NCBI RefSeq assembly: GCF_003248455.1
Contig: NZ_QFNM01000025.1
Coordinates: 1 to 40,465 of the forward strand
Direction of reading: 5' to 3'
Length of the DNA stretch: 40,465 nt
Source: Brevundimonas sp.
GTDB taxonomy: Bacteria; Pseudomonadota; Alphaproteobacteria; Caulobacterales; Caulobacteraceae
Below, one piece after another: positions 26,001-34,031 of the stretch; the stretch's first letter is position 1; the number at the start of each line of letters is the position of its first letter. Under the pieces are notes generated by a model that saw only the letters and a list, made by a program, of their open reading frames with translations, did no database searches and had not been told where the DNA came from. The translations under genes were made by a program, and so were the position numbers.

Positions 26001-26268
26001 AGGCCACGCCCCCTGTCGGCGTCACGCCGGCGCCCGTCGTGAGGCGGACGGCCGAGCCTCCGGTCCTGTCGGTCAACCAGACTTCCCCGCCCATGGCAAA
26101 GGCGACACGGTCGCGGCTCAGCGCCGGGCTATAGGCGACGATCGGCTCAGCCTGGACCGAAGACGCCGCCCCAGCGACGCCATTGACGGCCGCTGCGGCC
26201 TGAACGGCGGAACCGGCTGAGACAAGCACGGCGATCGCGACGCTGGAAAGAAGGGCACGAGCGAACAT
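23038..26268 (-). CDS. Exported tricorn-core protease (beta-propeller, PDZ, S41 peptidase)
   Basis: Encodes 1076 residues. A signal peptide (LLSSVAIAVLVSAGSAVQA) is followed by beta-propeller repeats (FSPDGTQIAYSAAYGG, GWSADGRTIRFRS, WSSDGRRVVYLD), a C1-like region, a PDZ domain and the S41 core. Catalytic residues line up closely with archaeal tricorn: S743-H744 in GELHLSHADV, the nucleophile S968 in NAYCGSGCDTYAYYF, and E1026 in YALEGQAVQP. VGTPTWGGVSGGGG is the usual glycine-rich block. Tricorn enzymes degrade peptides into di- to tetrapeptides. Here the signal peptide puts it in the periplasm, next to a TonB receptor. It is the last gene of the island cluster. Confidence 0.9.
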   Translation of the reverse strand: MFARALLSSVAIAVLVSAGSAVQAAAAVNGVAGAASSVQAEPIVAYSPALSRDRVAFAMGGEVWLTDRTGGSAVRLTTGAGVTPTGGVAFSPDGTQIAYSAAYGGDADVYVMPVEGGAARRLTFAGQAEEVVGWSADGRTIRFRSTRDTFYPMYGLPRVFAVPVEGGPSAALDYPLAYNVAYSEDGLRVAVEPQQLINISWKQYRGGDQRRILLVDPQTMAQRDLPGPLGNDHDPMWIDGALYFLSDRDGRTGLYRYDPATEAIVRVFDPGTLDIKSASAGPGGIIFAQLNGISVFDPTTGTAARLPIRPVGDDPGARPTTVDLSKSVIDADVSDVGEVAIEARGRTLLIDAAGQLRVHGDSDHVERAPAFIREGQVSVFSDAVGHNQLVRIGGEGEDVATLLPFETSAYYQAPVWSSDGRRVVYLDLMANVWVAEPGREPRQIDREARATPRMAWSRWGAVWSKNGDRLAYSRSLSSGLSAVFVWSAHDGRSVQVSPSEVDARDPAWDADGERLWFSASNNTPPGHGYLDQTGQVRKPATRKVFSVRPQGQGWSRPRASAVPARRYEGVYAGEAPGSLYLLETRNPAGMQVFSMTSTQALLSIDADSEEAAPVELITDIGGFYPGDLFERFTTSFRMSRNRSKALYRTGDDWKVADLSEGAVARTRTLALDQAVAVVEPRREWRQMAGDAIRQVEYLLHDPTHPTPNYAAWRALYLPLSERVRSRADLTYLLEDMMGELHLSHADVAPSFTDNGGDRRPAPGSLAADVEIEHGRYRLKRIYSAPMFGDGPAAPLDDLDLGAAVGDVIVSIAGQPVTAERDLAEYLQDAAGKPTQLCLSASGRKGDERCARIKPVENDAPLRFAAWLDERQAIVDRLGGGRVGYLHSSDTMESGMAEFNAARYAQHEREGFVVDVRYNGGGMAADYLIQTLTAPELSRWIMPQGRSSTTPAPHLGGPKVLITNAYCGSGCDTYAYYFKAQNVGPIVGTPTWGGVSGGGGAPTLLDGGLINVPQYTMTDVQGAYALEGQAVQPTLPIDLTLRDMAQGRDVQLEAAVAEVMRRLIEGDSANSGLTPAP

Positions 26269-26320
26269 GGGCGACTAATCCTCAGGATCCGAGACGCAAA
26301 GAGCGGATGGGAGACAAAGG

Positions 26321-26348
26321 AAGGGCGCCGCTGCAGGACGGCGCCCTT
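26321..26348 (-). terminator. Hairpin between TonB receptor and protease genes
   Basis: A perfect 10-base stem (AAGGGCGCCG with its complement) and an 8-base loop lie eight bases after the TonB receptor stop. The following bases on the minus strand, CCTTTG, are only weakly T-rich. It may be a weak terminator or an mRNA-stabilising hairpin that lowers protease expression relative to the receptor. Confidence 0.5.
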
Positions 26349-26355
26349 CGAACGA

Positions 26356-28824
26356 TCAGAAGCCGCGGAACCGCAAGGTCGCGCCGACTGTGCGAGGCCG
26401 TTCAATCGACCGCACAAAGGACTCCGCGTCCACGAAGCCGCCGGACGTCCCGCGCTCATCGAAGATGTTGTCGGCATAAAGGGTGAGATCAAGCGTCGGC
26501 CGGATCGCCAACTCCAGACGGGCGCCGAATTTCGAGTAATCACCCTGCGGCGTTCCCCCGGTGGCCTCGAAATCACTGTAGGATTCCGAAACATACTGAT
26601 GGGTCAGGACAAGGGTCGGCGAAAGCGGAGCCGCGGTCCAGTCGTAGGAGAGGATGTTCGAGACCTTCCATTTCGCCGCGCCTGGCAAGGTTGTCCCACT
26701 CGGGACGGTCGGCGCGCCGGCGCCCGGCTCGAAGCCTTCCGTCAGGCTGGCGTCGAGATAGGTCACGGCGGTGCGCAGGGACAGACCTTCGAAGGGGAAG
26801 AGCACCGACGAGACCTCCACGCCCTTGTTTTCGGCCCCTGCGGCATTGGTCCCGTATGCAAGCCCTGTCGGCGTACCTAGGCGGAGCTGAATATCCGACC
26901 AGTCGATGTAGAAGAGGCTGGCGTCGAGAAGCCAGCGTCCGTCCAGCAGAGTGCTGCGCACGCCGACCTCGTAATTGATCAGCGAGTCCGACGAGAAGGT
27001 CGGCGGAATATTCTCGCCCGGCAGGCCGGCGTTTACGTTCGGTCCGCCGAACCGGAAGCCCTTCGACACGGTCGCATAGGCCATCAGGTGGTCGTCGGGT
27101 GTCCAACTCAGGCTGACTTTCGGATTGAAGCCGTCCTCAGACTGCGAGCCGTCGAGTTCTTGGGCCAGAACGTCGCCGGAGAACAACAGGAAGAAGCCGG
27201 AGCTACGCGACGTGGTTTCCGACTCGGTCTTGAACAGGCGCCCCCCCAACGTCAGTTTCAGTTCCGGCGTCAGCTTGTAGGAGGCCTCGCCGAAAACCGC
27301 GCTTTCCGTGCCAACGAACGGCAGGTCGGAGGTGAAGAACACATCCTCCGGGGCTGCGGCCGCGCCGATACCGGGGCCGAAGGTGTCCGCCCAGGCGGTT
27401 TCGATCGAGGCTGCCGCGCCCTCGCCGAGATAGCGGTCCGTGAACCGTTCACGGGTCCGGTCGTACATGACGCCGACCAGATACTCGAACCGCCCCGGTT
27501 TGGAGACCAGTCGCACTTCGAAGGTTTCGCCCTTGGAGCCGTAGTCTTGAGTGGCGAGAAGCGGCGAGACGCCGGGGACGAAGGCGCCGTATGCCGCCGT
27601 GATGTCGGTGACGGCGGCGAGCGCCTTCTCGTGATGGGTCGCCGTAGCCGTCAGCGTTCCGAAGCCCAGATCCTGATCGAGCCTCAGGCTGTGGATCCGG
27701 GTCGCGAACTTGCTGCGGTTCGGTACGACCGTAGAATTGGCGAGTTCGCCGTACAGGGTCGGTCGATCCGAACTCGTGCCTTCGCTTCTCTGGGTCTGAT
27801 CCAGATAGAGATAGCTGACCGTCGTGCCTTCCGCAGGAGACCACAGCGCCTGAAAGCGTCCGCCTTGCGTCACGCCGCGGTTCTCATCGGGCGTTCCCGT
27901 GCCGAGATTATCGATATAGCCCGCATCTTCGCGGTAGACGTATGTCCCGCGGACCGCCAGCCGCCCGTCGATCACGGGCAGGTTCAGCGCCGCCTTCGCC
28001 GTTCCGCCTGTAGCGCCTTCATGGACGCTTTCGAGCGCGGTTTCGCCGTGAAACTCCAGGACGTCGAGCTTGGGTGTCGCAGCCTTGTAGTTGATAGCGC
28101 CGCCGAGCGAGGCCGATCCGAACAGCGTGCCTTGCGGTCCCCGGAGAACCGCGATGGATTCGACGTCGAAGCCGTCGATGTTGGGCACGCCGACGGAATA
28201 GTAGGGGTCTGTGAGCGGCACGTCGTTGATGAAATAGCCGGTCGAGCCCTGCCCCTGATCCAGGCCTGTGGTGGTCGAAACCCCGCGTATGGTGACGGTT
28301 GAACTCTGCCGGTTGAACGTCACGCCCGGCACGAAGCCGATATACTCGTCCAATTCGTCGGCGCCGATCTGTTCGAGGGCGGCGTTGTTGAGCGCCGTCA
28401 CCGACCCTGCGATCTGTCGCACGTTCTCGGACCTTTTGGTCGCAGTGACCACGACGTCGTCGAGACGGCTGGTCTGAGCGCCCCCTTCCGCAGGCGCCGC
28501 AGATCGTACGATCGCGACTGCGCCGGAACGATCACGGCGCGCTTCGAAGCCGGTGCCCGACAGTACGGCGCCCAAGGCCGCATCAGGCGACAGGGAGCCG
28601 CGGGCTCCGTCCGAGCGCACGGCCTCTACCTCCGCGCTTCGGTAGAGGACAGGCTTCCCGGACTGACGCGAGAACCTATCCAGCGCCGTCGCCAGCGGTC
28701 CGGCGGGGATGTCGAAGACGCGCGCCGGCGTCTGGGCTTCGGGCGGTCTGGATTGCGCCATAACGGCGGCCGGCGCCGCCGCCAAGGCCAAGGCGGCCAA
28801 GGAAATACCTGCTCGTCTGATCAT
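26356..28824 (-). CDS. TonB-dependent receptor with N-terminal STN signalling domain
   Basis: Encodes 822 residues of an outer-membrane active transporter. A signal peptide ends near AVMAQS. Next comes an STN/secretin domain (FDIPAGPLATALDRFSRQSG to LSGTGFEARRDRSGAVAIV), which in FecA-type receptors touches the anti-sigma factor. A TonB-box-like DDVVVTATKRSEN and a plug with VTIRGVST and VLRGPQGTLFGSASLGGAI follow, then a 22-strand-type barrel ending in aromatic F. The STN domain together with the adjacent FecR and sigma genes shows cell-surface signalling. The ligand is unknown; the neighbouring peptidases argue for a peptide or peptide-like compound rather than a simple iron chelate. Confidence 0.93.
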   Translation of the reverse strand: MIRRAGISLAALALAAAPAAVMAQSRPPEAQTPARVFDIPAGPLATALDRFSRQSGKPVLYRSAEVEAVRSDGARGSLSPDAALGAVLSGTGFEARRDRSGAVAIVRSAAPAEGGAQTSRLDDVVVTATKRSENVRQIAGSVTALNNAALEQIGADELDEYIGFVPGVTFNRQSSTVTIRGVSTTTGLDQGQGSTGYFINDVPLTDPYYSVGVPNIDGFDVESIAVLRGPQGTLFGSASLGGAINYKAATPKLDVLEFHGETALESVHEGATGGTAKAALNLPVIDGRLAVRGTYVYREDAGYIDNLGTGTPDENRGVTQGGRFQALWSPAEGTTVSYLYLDQTQRSEGTSSDRPTLYGELANSTVVPNRSKFATRIHSLRLDQDLGFGTLTATATHHEKALAAVTDITAAYGAFVPGVSPLLATQDYGSKGETFEVRLVSKPGRFEYLVGVMYDRTRERFTDRYLGEGAAASIETAWADTFGPGIGAAAAPEDVFFTSDLPFVGTESAVFGEASYKLTPELKLTLGGRLFKTESETTSRSSGFFLLFSGDVLAQELDGSQSEDGFNPKVSLSWTPDDHLMAYATVSKGFRFGGPNVNAGLPGENIPPTFSSDSLINYEVGVRSTLLDGRWLLDASLFYIDWSDIQLRLGTPTGLAYGTNAAGAENKGVEVSSVLFPFEGLSLRTAVTYLDASLTEGFEPGAGAPTVPSGTTLPGAAKWKVSNILSYDWTAAPLSPTLVLTHQYVSESYSDFEATGGTPQGDYSKFGARLELAIRPTLDLTLYADNIFDERGTSGGFVDAESFVRSIERPRTVGATLRFRGF

Positions 28825-28870
28825 GCTTCGGTCCCCGCGCCGCGGCCCCCGCCGCGACCTCTGTTCAGTA

Positions 28871-28903
28871 GGACAATCGAGATGTCGCGAAGCCGTAACT
28901 TCC
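28871..28903 (-). promoter_or_regulatory. Candidate ECF-sigma promoter for the TonB receptor gene
   Basis: On the minus strand GGAAGTT begins at the base right after the fecR-like stop codon, and CGATTGTCC follows 17 bases later. GGAA-type -35 elements are common for ECF sigma factors. The site is 50-80 bases before the receptor ATG. It is a single visual match, not tested against other promoters. Confidence 0.35.
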
Positions 28904-29899
28904 TTATTCAGAAATCGTCACCGAATCTTTGTGAAACTGGACATCGAGCCCGTAGGCGTCCTTGAGAAGCCGGGCGAAGGCATCCGGATCGTTCGCCGGG
29001 AAGGCGCCTCCGATTCGGATTCCGGCCACCTCGTCCTGGACCTTGAGGGGGCGCTCGTTGTAGCGGTTGAACTGCGCCGCGGCCTCTCCGAGAGCCGTGT
29101 TGTCGAAGCGCAGCAGGCCCACGCGCCAAGCCAGGGCGTCTTCCACCGCCATCGGCGGTCGGGCCGCCACCAGAATGGCGTCCCCTGTGGCGAGACCGAC
29201 CCCTCCGCCCGAGACTATGGCCGAACGATCGGGTCGTCCCTCGATGTGGTCCGAAATCTGGACGCGCCCCTCCAGGACGGCGACGGACACGCGCCCCCTG
29301 TCTCGTCGGACCGAGAATTTGGTGCCGAGCACCGTGATAAGATGGTTCCCGGCGTGGATGCGAAAGGGCCGGCCAGCCATGTGGCGGACATCGAAGAAAA
29401 CCTCCCCCGCGTCGAGCCAGACTTCGCGGCGATCGCCGCCGATATCGGTCCTGAGGACCGACGCCGTGTTCAGCACGGCGGCGCTTCCATCGGGCAAGGC
29501 CACCGACTGACGACCGCCGAGCGCCGTCTCGAACTGCGCCGCTTGCTGAGGCTCGACGGGGCGAAAGACTGCGGCCAACCCCGCAAGACCTAACACTACG
29601 CCCGCGAGCATCGCGGCCGCAGCAGCCGGTCGGGGTCGCAGGCTCCACCCCAACCGGCCCCGTCTGAAAGCGCTGCGCCCGCGTCGCGCCTGAGGCGAGG
29701 CGGCCCCGGCGAGATTCAGCGCCTTGAGACGGTCGGCCTGGCGCCAACCGTGCTTCAGCCGCCAATAGGCGGCGCGGTGTCCGTCGGAAGCTTCGAGCCA
29801 GGCCTCCAGCGCCTCGCGGTCGCCGACGCTGAACTCGCCGCAGTCCTCGCGCACGATCCAGGCCGCCGCCTGATTCTGGGTTTCCTGGGCGTTTCTCAA
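28904..29899 (-). CDS. FecR-like anti-sigma factor/sigma regulator
   Basis: Encodes 331 residues. The cytoplasmic N-terminus has a FecR_N/DUF4880 type helix set (AAAWIVREDCGEFSVGDREALEAWLEASDGHRAAYWRL). One membrane helix lies at about 92-113 (AAAAAMLAGVVLGLAGLAAVF). The periplasmic FecR domain has TALGGRQSVALPDGSAAVLNT and VWLDAGEVFFDV, and ends in an STN-like C-terminal region (LKVQDEVAGIRIGGAFPAND). It would hold the sigma factor inactive until the loaded receptor signals across the periplasm. Its ATG overlaps the sigma stop (ATGA), so both are made in step. Confidence 0.9.
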   Translation of the reverse strand: MRNAQETQNQAAAWIVREDCGEFSVGDREALEAWLEASDGHRAAYWRLKHGWRQADRLKALNLAGAASPQARRGRSAFRRGRLGWSLRPRPAAAAAMLAGVVLGLAGLAAVFRPVEPQQAAQFETALGGRQSVALPDGSAAVLNTASVLRTDIGGDRREVWLDAGEVFFDVRHMAGRPFRIHAGNHLITVLGTKFSVRRDRGRVSVAVLEGRVQISDHIEGRPDRSAIVSGGGVGLATGDAILVAARPPMAVEDALAWRVGLLRFDNTALGEAAAQFNRYNERPLKVQDEVAGIRIGGAFPANDPDAFARLLKDAYGLDVQFHKDSVTISE

Positions 29900-30471
29900 G
29901 ACTCTGTTCCCGAGGTCTTGGTACGGCGGGACGGCTTCTGCCGCACGATCTTGCCGCTGCCGCCCAGCATGAAATCCGTGAGCGCCTTGACGCCCATGGC
30001 CAGTTGGCGCTCGACCGCATCGACGCCTATGCCCAGGCGATCAGCAGTTTCTCGCGTATTCAGCTCCTCCACCTTTCTGAGCAGGACGATTTCTCGGACC
30101 CGCGGCGAGAGGAGATCGACGCCCCTGCCGACGCGACGCAGCATGTCACGCGCTGTCAGATGACGTTCGGTCGCGTCGAAATCGATGTCGCCGCCTATCC
30201 CTTCCAGATCCGCGACCAGATCGAACGACACGATGCGCGCACGCTTGGCGCAGTTGATCAGGTGGTTCCGCGCGACGGTCAGGACGAAGGCGCGTGTGTG
30301 GGCGGGCACGCCCTTGCGCGCGGCGGCGATGACAAGAGCATAGATATCGTGACGCATATCCGGGACATCGTCCGCAACCCGCCAGTTTCGCCGGATGTAG
30401 CGCGTCAGCATGCCTTCGAGAGGCAGAACCTCGTTGCAGAACCAGGCCTCAAGGGCGTCATTGTCCACCAT
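29896..30471 (-). CDS. ECF sigma factor, FecI-like
   Basis: Encodes 191 residues. Region 2 is DDVPDMRHDIYALVIAAARKG with AFVLTVARNHLINCAKRARIV, and region 4 is LLSPRVREIVLLRKVEELNTRETADRLGIGVDAVERQL. This is the two-domain ECF form. The start ATG at 30471 is chosen because relatives begin just before LEAWF; a TTG at 30519 would add 16 residues. Paired with the FecR-like gene, it should direct transcription of the receptor and probably the protease gene. It follows the amidohydrolase by about 100 bases. Confidence 0.88.
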   Translation of the reverse strand: MVDNDALEAWFCNEVLPLEGMLTRYIRRNWRVADDVPDMRHDIYALVIAAARKGVPAHTRAFVLTVARNHLINCAKRARIVSFDLVADLEGIGGDIDFDATERHLTARDMLRRVGRGVDLLSPRVREIVLLRKVEELNTRETADRLGIGVDAVERQLAMGVKALTDFMLGGSGKIVRQKPSRRTKTSGTES

Positions 30472-30573
30472 GTATCGCGACACCGATCGATGTTTGGCCA
30501 CCGCTACAGAGAGAGACAACCGGAGCGGGTCTTTCCGTAATGCAGGCGCGGATTCCCCGTCAACCGACCGCCA

Positions 30574-32004
30574 TCATGATCCAAACCGTGACCGTGAACC
30601 AGCCCTGCATGGCCGTACAGGGTCTTTGAACGCCGGTCCTACGGGAGCCAGCCCGCATTCGGGCGGGGGGCGGCCCAGATCGACGACCACGCCGTCTTTC
30701 ATCACAAAGCCCACCCGCTCGAGCGTGGAGACGTCAGCAAGGGGATCGGCCGCGACCGCGATCAGATCCGCCGTCCGGCCCGGCGCGATGCGACCGGCCT
30801 GCGCCTCGAGACCCAAATGTTCCGCCGCCCCGACCGTCGCGGTCTGAACCGCTTCGAGCGGGGTAAGGCCCGCCTCCACCAGAAGCCGGAACTCGCGCGC
30901 ATTGTCGCCGTGGGCGGACACGCCCGAGTCGGTGCCGAACGCGATCCGCACGCCCGCCGCATGTGCGCGACGGACCATCGCCTGCAGTCTCGGACCGGCG
31001 GCGAGAGCCTTGGCGGCTTGGGCCGGCGTGAGGAAGTTGTCGGGGCCCGCCGCGATCGAGACCACATAGTCGCCCGCCATCAAGGTCGGCACCAGCCACG
31101 CCTTGCGGGCCTTGAACAGGGCCAAGGATTGGTCGTCGAGAAAACTGCCATGTTCGATCGAGTCTCCGCCGGCGCGCAGAACGCCGTTGATCCCGTCGAC
31201 GCCATGGGCGTGCGCGGTCACCCGGCGCCCCATGCTGTGGGCCGCGTCCATGATGGCGTCGATTTCCTCGCGCGAGAACTGTTGCGCCAGGCCAGCGGCC
31301 GTATCCGACAAGACGCCGCCCGTGGCGGTGATCTTGATAAGGTCGGCTCCCGCCTGAATCTGACGACGCACGGCGCGACGGCATTCATCGGCTCCGGAGC
31401 AGACGCTTGCGGGCTGGAGAAGACGATTGATGTCCGCCCGGTAGCCGTTCGCGTCGCCATGGCCGCCGTGCACCGAAATCGGCGATCCGGAGGCGAGCAC
31501 ATGGGGACCTTCCACGTCGCCGCGGGCGATGGCGTCGCGCAGCGCAAAGATCGAGTCGTTGCGACCGCCGAGATCGGCGACGGTGGTGAAGCCGGCGCGC
31601 AGGGTCTTTCGCGCATTGGCCGCGCCGATCAGGGCCTGATCGGCGTCCGACTGCACGACTTCATCCAAGGCGGAGTGGGCGCTCTGCTGACCCGTTAGAT
31701 GAACGTGGCTGTCGATCAGTCCCGGGAGTACGAACCGTTCCCGCAGGTCGATCACCCGACCGAGGGACGGGTCTCCGACAAAGCCCGGCAGAAGCGCGGC
31801 GACCCGGCCGTCCTCGACGAGGATCGTCACTTCGCGCTCAACACGGCCAGATCCAGGATCGGCCAGCAACCGCCCCGCTTCGACGTAAATCCTCGCCGGC
31901 GTTTCCGCCGGATCGACCCCGCCTACGGCCGCTGCAGACGCCGCCCCGGCTTGGAAGGCGAGCAACAGGCAGAAAGCCACGATCAATCGCAAACGCCTCA
32001 TCAA
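30574..32004 (-). CDS. Exported metal-dependent amidohydrolase (prolidase/Xaa dipeptidase-like)
   Basis: Encodes 476 residues with a signal peptide (LIVAFCLLLAFQAGAASA). The binuclear metal set of the amidohydrolase superfamily is complete: LIDSHVHLTG, the carboxylated-lysine site in DLIKITATGGV, TAHAHGVDG, SIEHGS and FGTDSGVSAHG. This is the imidazolonepropionase/prolidase-like branch. Characterised Caulobacter members of this branch (Cc2672 and Sgx9260 in the literature) cleave L-Xaa-L-amino-acid dipeptides. A dipeptidase role is therefore plausible, but the substrate is inferred. The last 30 residues, rich in arginine and proline, look non-conserved. It lies nine bases after the OCD-family gene. 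Confidence 0.85.
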   Translation of the reverse strand: MMRRLRLIVAFCLLLAFQAGAASAAAVGGVDPAETPARIYVEAGRLLADPGSGRVEREVTILVEDGRVAALLPGFVGDPSLGRVIDLRERFVLPGLIDSHVHLTGQQSAHSALDEVVQSDADQALIGAANARKTLRAGFTTVADLGGRNDSIFALRDAIARGDVEGPHVLASGSPISVHGGHGDANGYRADINRLLQPASVCSGADECRRAVRRQIQAGADLIKITATGGVLSDTAAGLAQQFSREEIDAIMDAAHSMGRRVTAHAHGVDGINGVLRAGGDSIEHGSFLDDQSLALFKARKAWLVPTLMAGDYVVSIAAGPDNFLTPAQAAKALAAGPRLQAMVRRAHAAGVRIAFGTDSGVSAHGDNAREFRLLVEAGLTPLEAVQTATVGAAEHLGLEAQAGRIAPGRTADLIAVAADPLADVSTLERVGFVMKDGVVVDLGRPPPECGLAPVGPAFKDPVRPCRAGSRSRFGS

Positions 32005-32013
32005 TCACCCAGT

Positions 32014-32997
32014 TCAGACTTGAGAAACAACAGACGACACAGCGAACCCGCCCAGGTTCCGCGCGGCGTCCAGAACGGCGGCGGCGATGGCAATATCGGC
32101 CAAACCCAAGCCGACCGTCCTGAACAGAACCGGTCTCTCGCCGGTGGGCCGGTCGGCGCGTTTCGTCAACAACTCGGGCAAATCGCCCCTGATCCTTTCG
32201 ACGGACCAATCTCCGGATGCCGATGCGAGAACCATTTCACCGGCGACCGAGGGACAGGTCGGGCGGTAATCGCAATACACGTCCATATCCTTCAGGACCG
32301 CCGGCGGCACCTCGTGCGCCTGCGGGGCATTCGTGCTGATCGACGCGACGAAGGCGACCCGGTCGAGTCGGGTCGGATCCAGCACCGTGCGGGCCGAGGA
32401 GGTGCACAGCAGGATGACGTCCGCATCTTGCGCGGCTTCAGCGACATCGGAGAACCATTGGATCGAAGGATCGGCAGCCCGCATGGCCGCCACCTCCGGG
32501 CGGTCTGCGCCTGACGGCGAGCAAAGACGAATGGAACGCCAGGGCCGCATGGACTTTGCCAGCCGCAAATGCGCCAGTCCGACGGGGCCCGCGCCGACGA
32601 CACACAGAACGTCCGCCTGGCGCGGTGCGAGCAGGTCGAGCGCCAGCACCGTCGTGGCGGCCGTCCTCTCCGTGGTCAACGCCTTGGCGTCGCACAGCAA
32701 CAGGGGCGCTCCCGTCTCCATCGACATCAGCACCGACCAGGCCGTGACGACGCCGCCCGCCTCTCCCGAAATATAGGGCGAGAGTTTCGCACCGAAGACG
32801 CCGCGCGAAGCCAGGCACCCGAGATAGGTGATGAAATCCCCATCCCCCTTTGGAAAGAGGGTCAGGGTCTGGGGCGGTTGAACCGCCTCGCCGCGCCCCA
32901 AGGCTTCGTAGGCCTGGCTTACGGCGTTCATCACGGACACCCGAGGCAGCAACCGTTGGACGTCTGCAGAGTCGAGAACGAGCGGAAGATCGGACAT
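32014..32997 (-). CDS. Ornithine cyclodeaminase/mu-crystallin family oxidoreductase
   Basis: Encodes 327 residues. The NAD(P)-binding motif VLCVVGAGPVGLAHLRLAKSM is central, and the N-terminal half has FGAKLSPYISGEAGGVVTAWSVLMSMETGAPLLL-type blocks, here GVVTAWSVLM and LLLCDAKALTTERTAAT with the conserved lysine and arginine. The family includes ornithine cyclodeaminase, ketimine and 1-pyrroline-2-carboxylate reductases, alanine dehydrogenase and lysine cyclodeaminase. The substrate cannot be fixed from sequence. In this cluster a reductase of an imino acid arising from peptide breakdown is a reasonable guess. ATG at 32997 has CAGG before it; ATG at 33021 is an alternative. Confidence 0.85.
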   Translation of the reverse strand: MSDLPLVLDSADVQRLLPRVSVMNAVSQAYEALGRGEAVQPPQTLTLFPKGDGDFITYLGCLASRGVFGAKLSPYISGEAGGVVTAWSVLMSMETGAPLLLCDAKALTTERTAATTVLALDLLAPRQADVLCVVGAGPVGLAHLRLAKSMRPWRSIRLCSPSGADRPEVAAMRAADPSIQWFSDVAEAAQDADVILLCTSSARTVLDPTRLDRVAFVASISTNAPQAHEVPPAVLKDMDVYCDYRPTCPSVAGEMVLASASGDWSVERIRGDLPELLTKRADRPTGERPVLFRTVGLGLADIAIAAAVLDAARNLGGFAVSSVVSQV

Positions 32998-33029
32998 GGC
33001 GGCCTGCGGGCTGGGGAGCATGGCGCGTT

Positions 33030-34031
33030 TCAGGCGCCGTGGGTCGGAAAGGCCCGCCCGATGTGTCGGAAAGGTTGCGGGTGCAGCAGTGCGGGTGGGA
33101 AATGGTCTGACGGCGCCCGCACGGCCTGCTGATAGGCCGCATGGAGCTCGAGACTGACCGCGCCAGGCACGAAACAGATGCCGGCGATCTCGACCACGGT
33201 CGTGACCTCCGCTGCCGTTCCCGTCAGGAAACACTCGCTGAACCCGCGCAAATCTTCGGGCCGAATCTTGGTCTGATGAATCCGAATCCCGCGGTCCAGG
33301 GCAAGTTGGATCATGGTCTGACGCGTGACGCCGTCGAGGAAGTCCCCCCGTTCGGGCGTGAAGAGCTCTCCATCGCGAACAAAGAAGACGTTCGCGCCTG
33401 TCGCGTCGGCGATGTCTCCGTCCCCGTCAAGCATCAGGGCGTCGTCATATCCCTCCCGTTGGGCTTCGTCCTTCGCGAGGGAGGCGATCACATAGAGCCC
33501 CCCGGCCTTGGCGTCGACCGGCGCCGCCGATCTTGGCGGGCGACGCCAATGCGCCAGGGTCATGCGGATACCGACGCGGGGGTGGGGCGTGGGTTCGTCC
33601 CACGGCCAGGCCGCAATGGCGCAATGGACATCCGCGCCCTGCGTGGCCAGGTCCATCAGGCGGCTCCCCCGCCAAACCACCGGGCGGACATAGGCGTCCG
33701 AAAGCCCGCTGCGGGCGAGAGTTTCAGCCTTGGCCGCCTCCAGAGCGTCCACGTCGAAGGGAATGTCCATTACCAGACGCGCCGCCGAGTGAAGCAGTCT
33801 GCGGCTGTGATCCCTGGATCGGAAGATGCGCCCCTCATAGGCGCGCTCGCCTTCGAACACGCTTGCCCCGTAATGGAGGCCCTGAGTGAGAACGGGAAGG
33901 CGCACCCGTTTCCACGGCAGGAATTCGCCGTTAAGCCAGATCACGCCGGACCGATCACCGTAGTCTAGTATTGTGGTCCGGGCCCGACGCCTGCGGCTGG
34001 ACCGGCCCGTCGCTTCAGCCGGCGCGTTCAT
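33030..34031 (-). CDS. Class IV aminotransferase (BCAT/D-amino-acid transaminase fold)
   Basis: Encodes 333 residues. The fold-type IV PLP pattern is present: VIWLNGEFLPW, LHYGASVFEGERAYEG, AAWPWDE and the PLP lysine in DAKAGGLYVIASLAKDEA, then GYDDALMLDGDGDIADATGANVFFV, DGVTRQTMIQLA and CFLTGTAAEVTTV. Many of these match IlvE, which moves the amino group of Leu, Ile and Val. The usual ExxGxN after the lysine reads DATGANV, so specificity may differ. The start overlaps the symporter stop (ATGA). As a catabolic partner it would deaminate amino acids freed by the peptidases. Confidence 0.87.
   Translation of the reverse strand: MNAPAEATGRSSRRRRARTTILDYGDRSGVIWLNGEFLPWKRVRLPVLTQGLHYGASVFEGERAYEGRIFRSRDHSRRLLHSAARLVMDIPFDVDALEAAKAETLARSGLSDAYVRPVVWRGSRLMDLATQGADVHCAIAAWPWDEPTPHPRVGIRMTLAHWRRPPRSAAPVDAKAGGLYVIASLAKDEAQREGYDDALMLDGDGDIADATGANVFFVRDGELFTPERGDFLDGVTRQTMIQLALDRGIRIHQTKIRPEDLRGFSECFLTGTAAEVTTVVEIAGICFVPGAVSLELHAAYQQAVRAPSDHFPPALLHPQPFRHIGRAFPTHGA

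Noticed and set aside
28904..30020. Siderophore or ferric-citrate uptake operon
   Set aside because: FecI/FecR and an STN receptor alone do not mean iron. There is no ABC importer or reductase, and the neighbours are peptidases and amino-acid enzymes.
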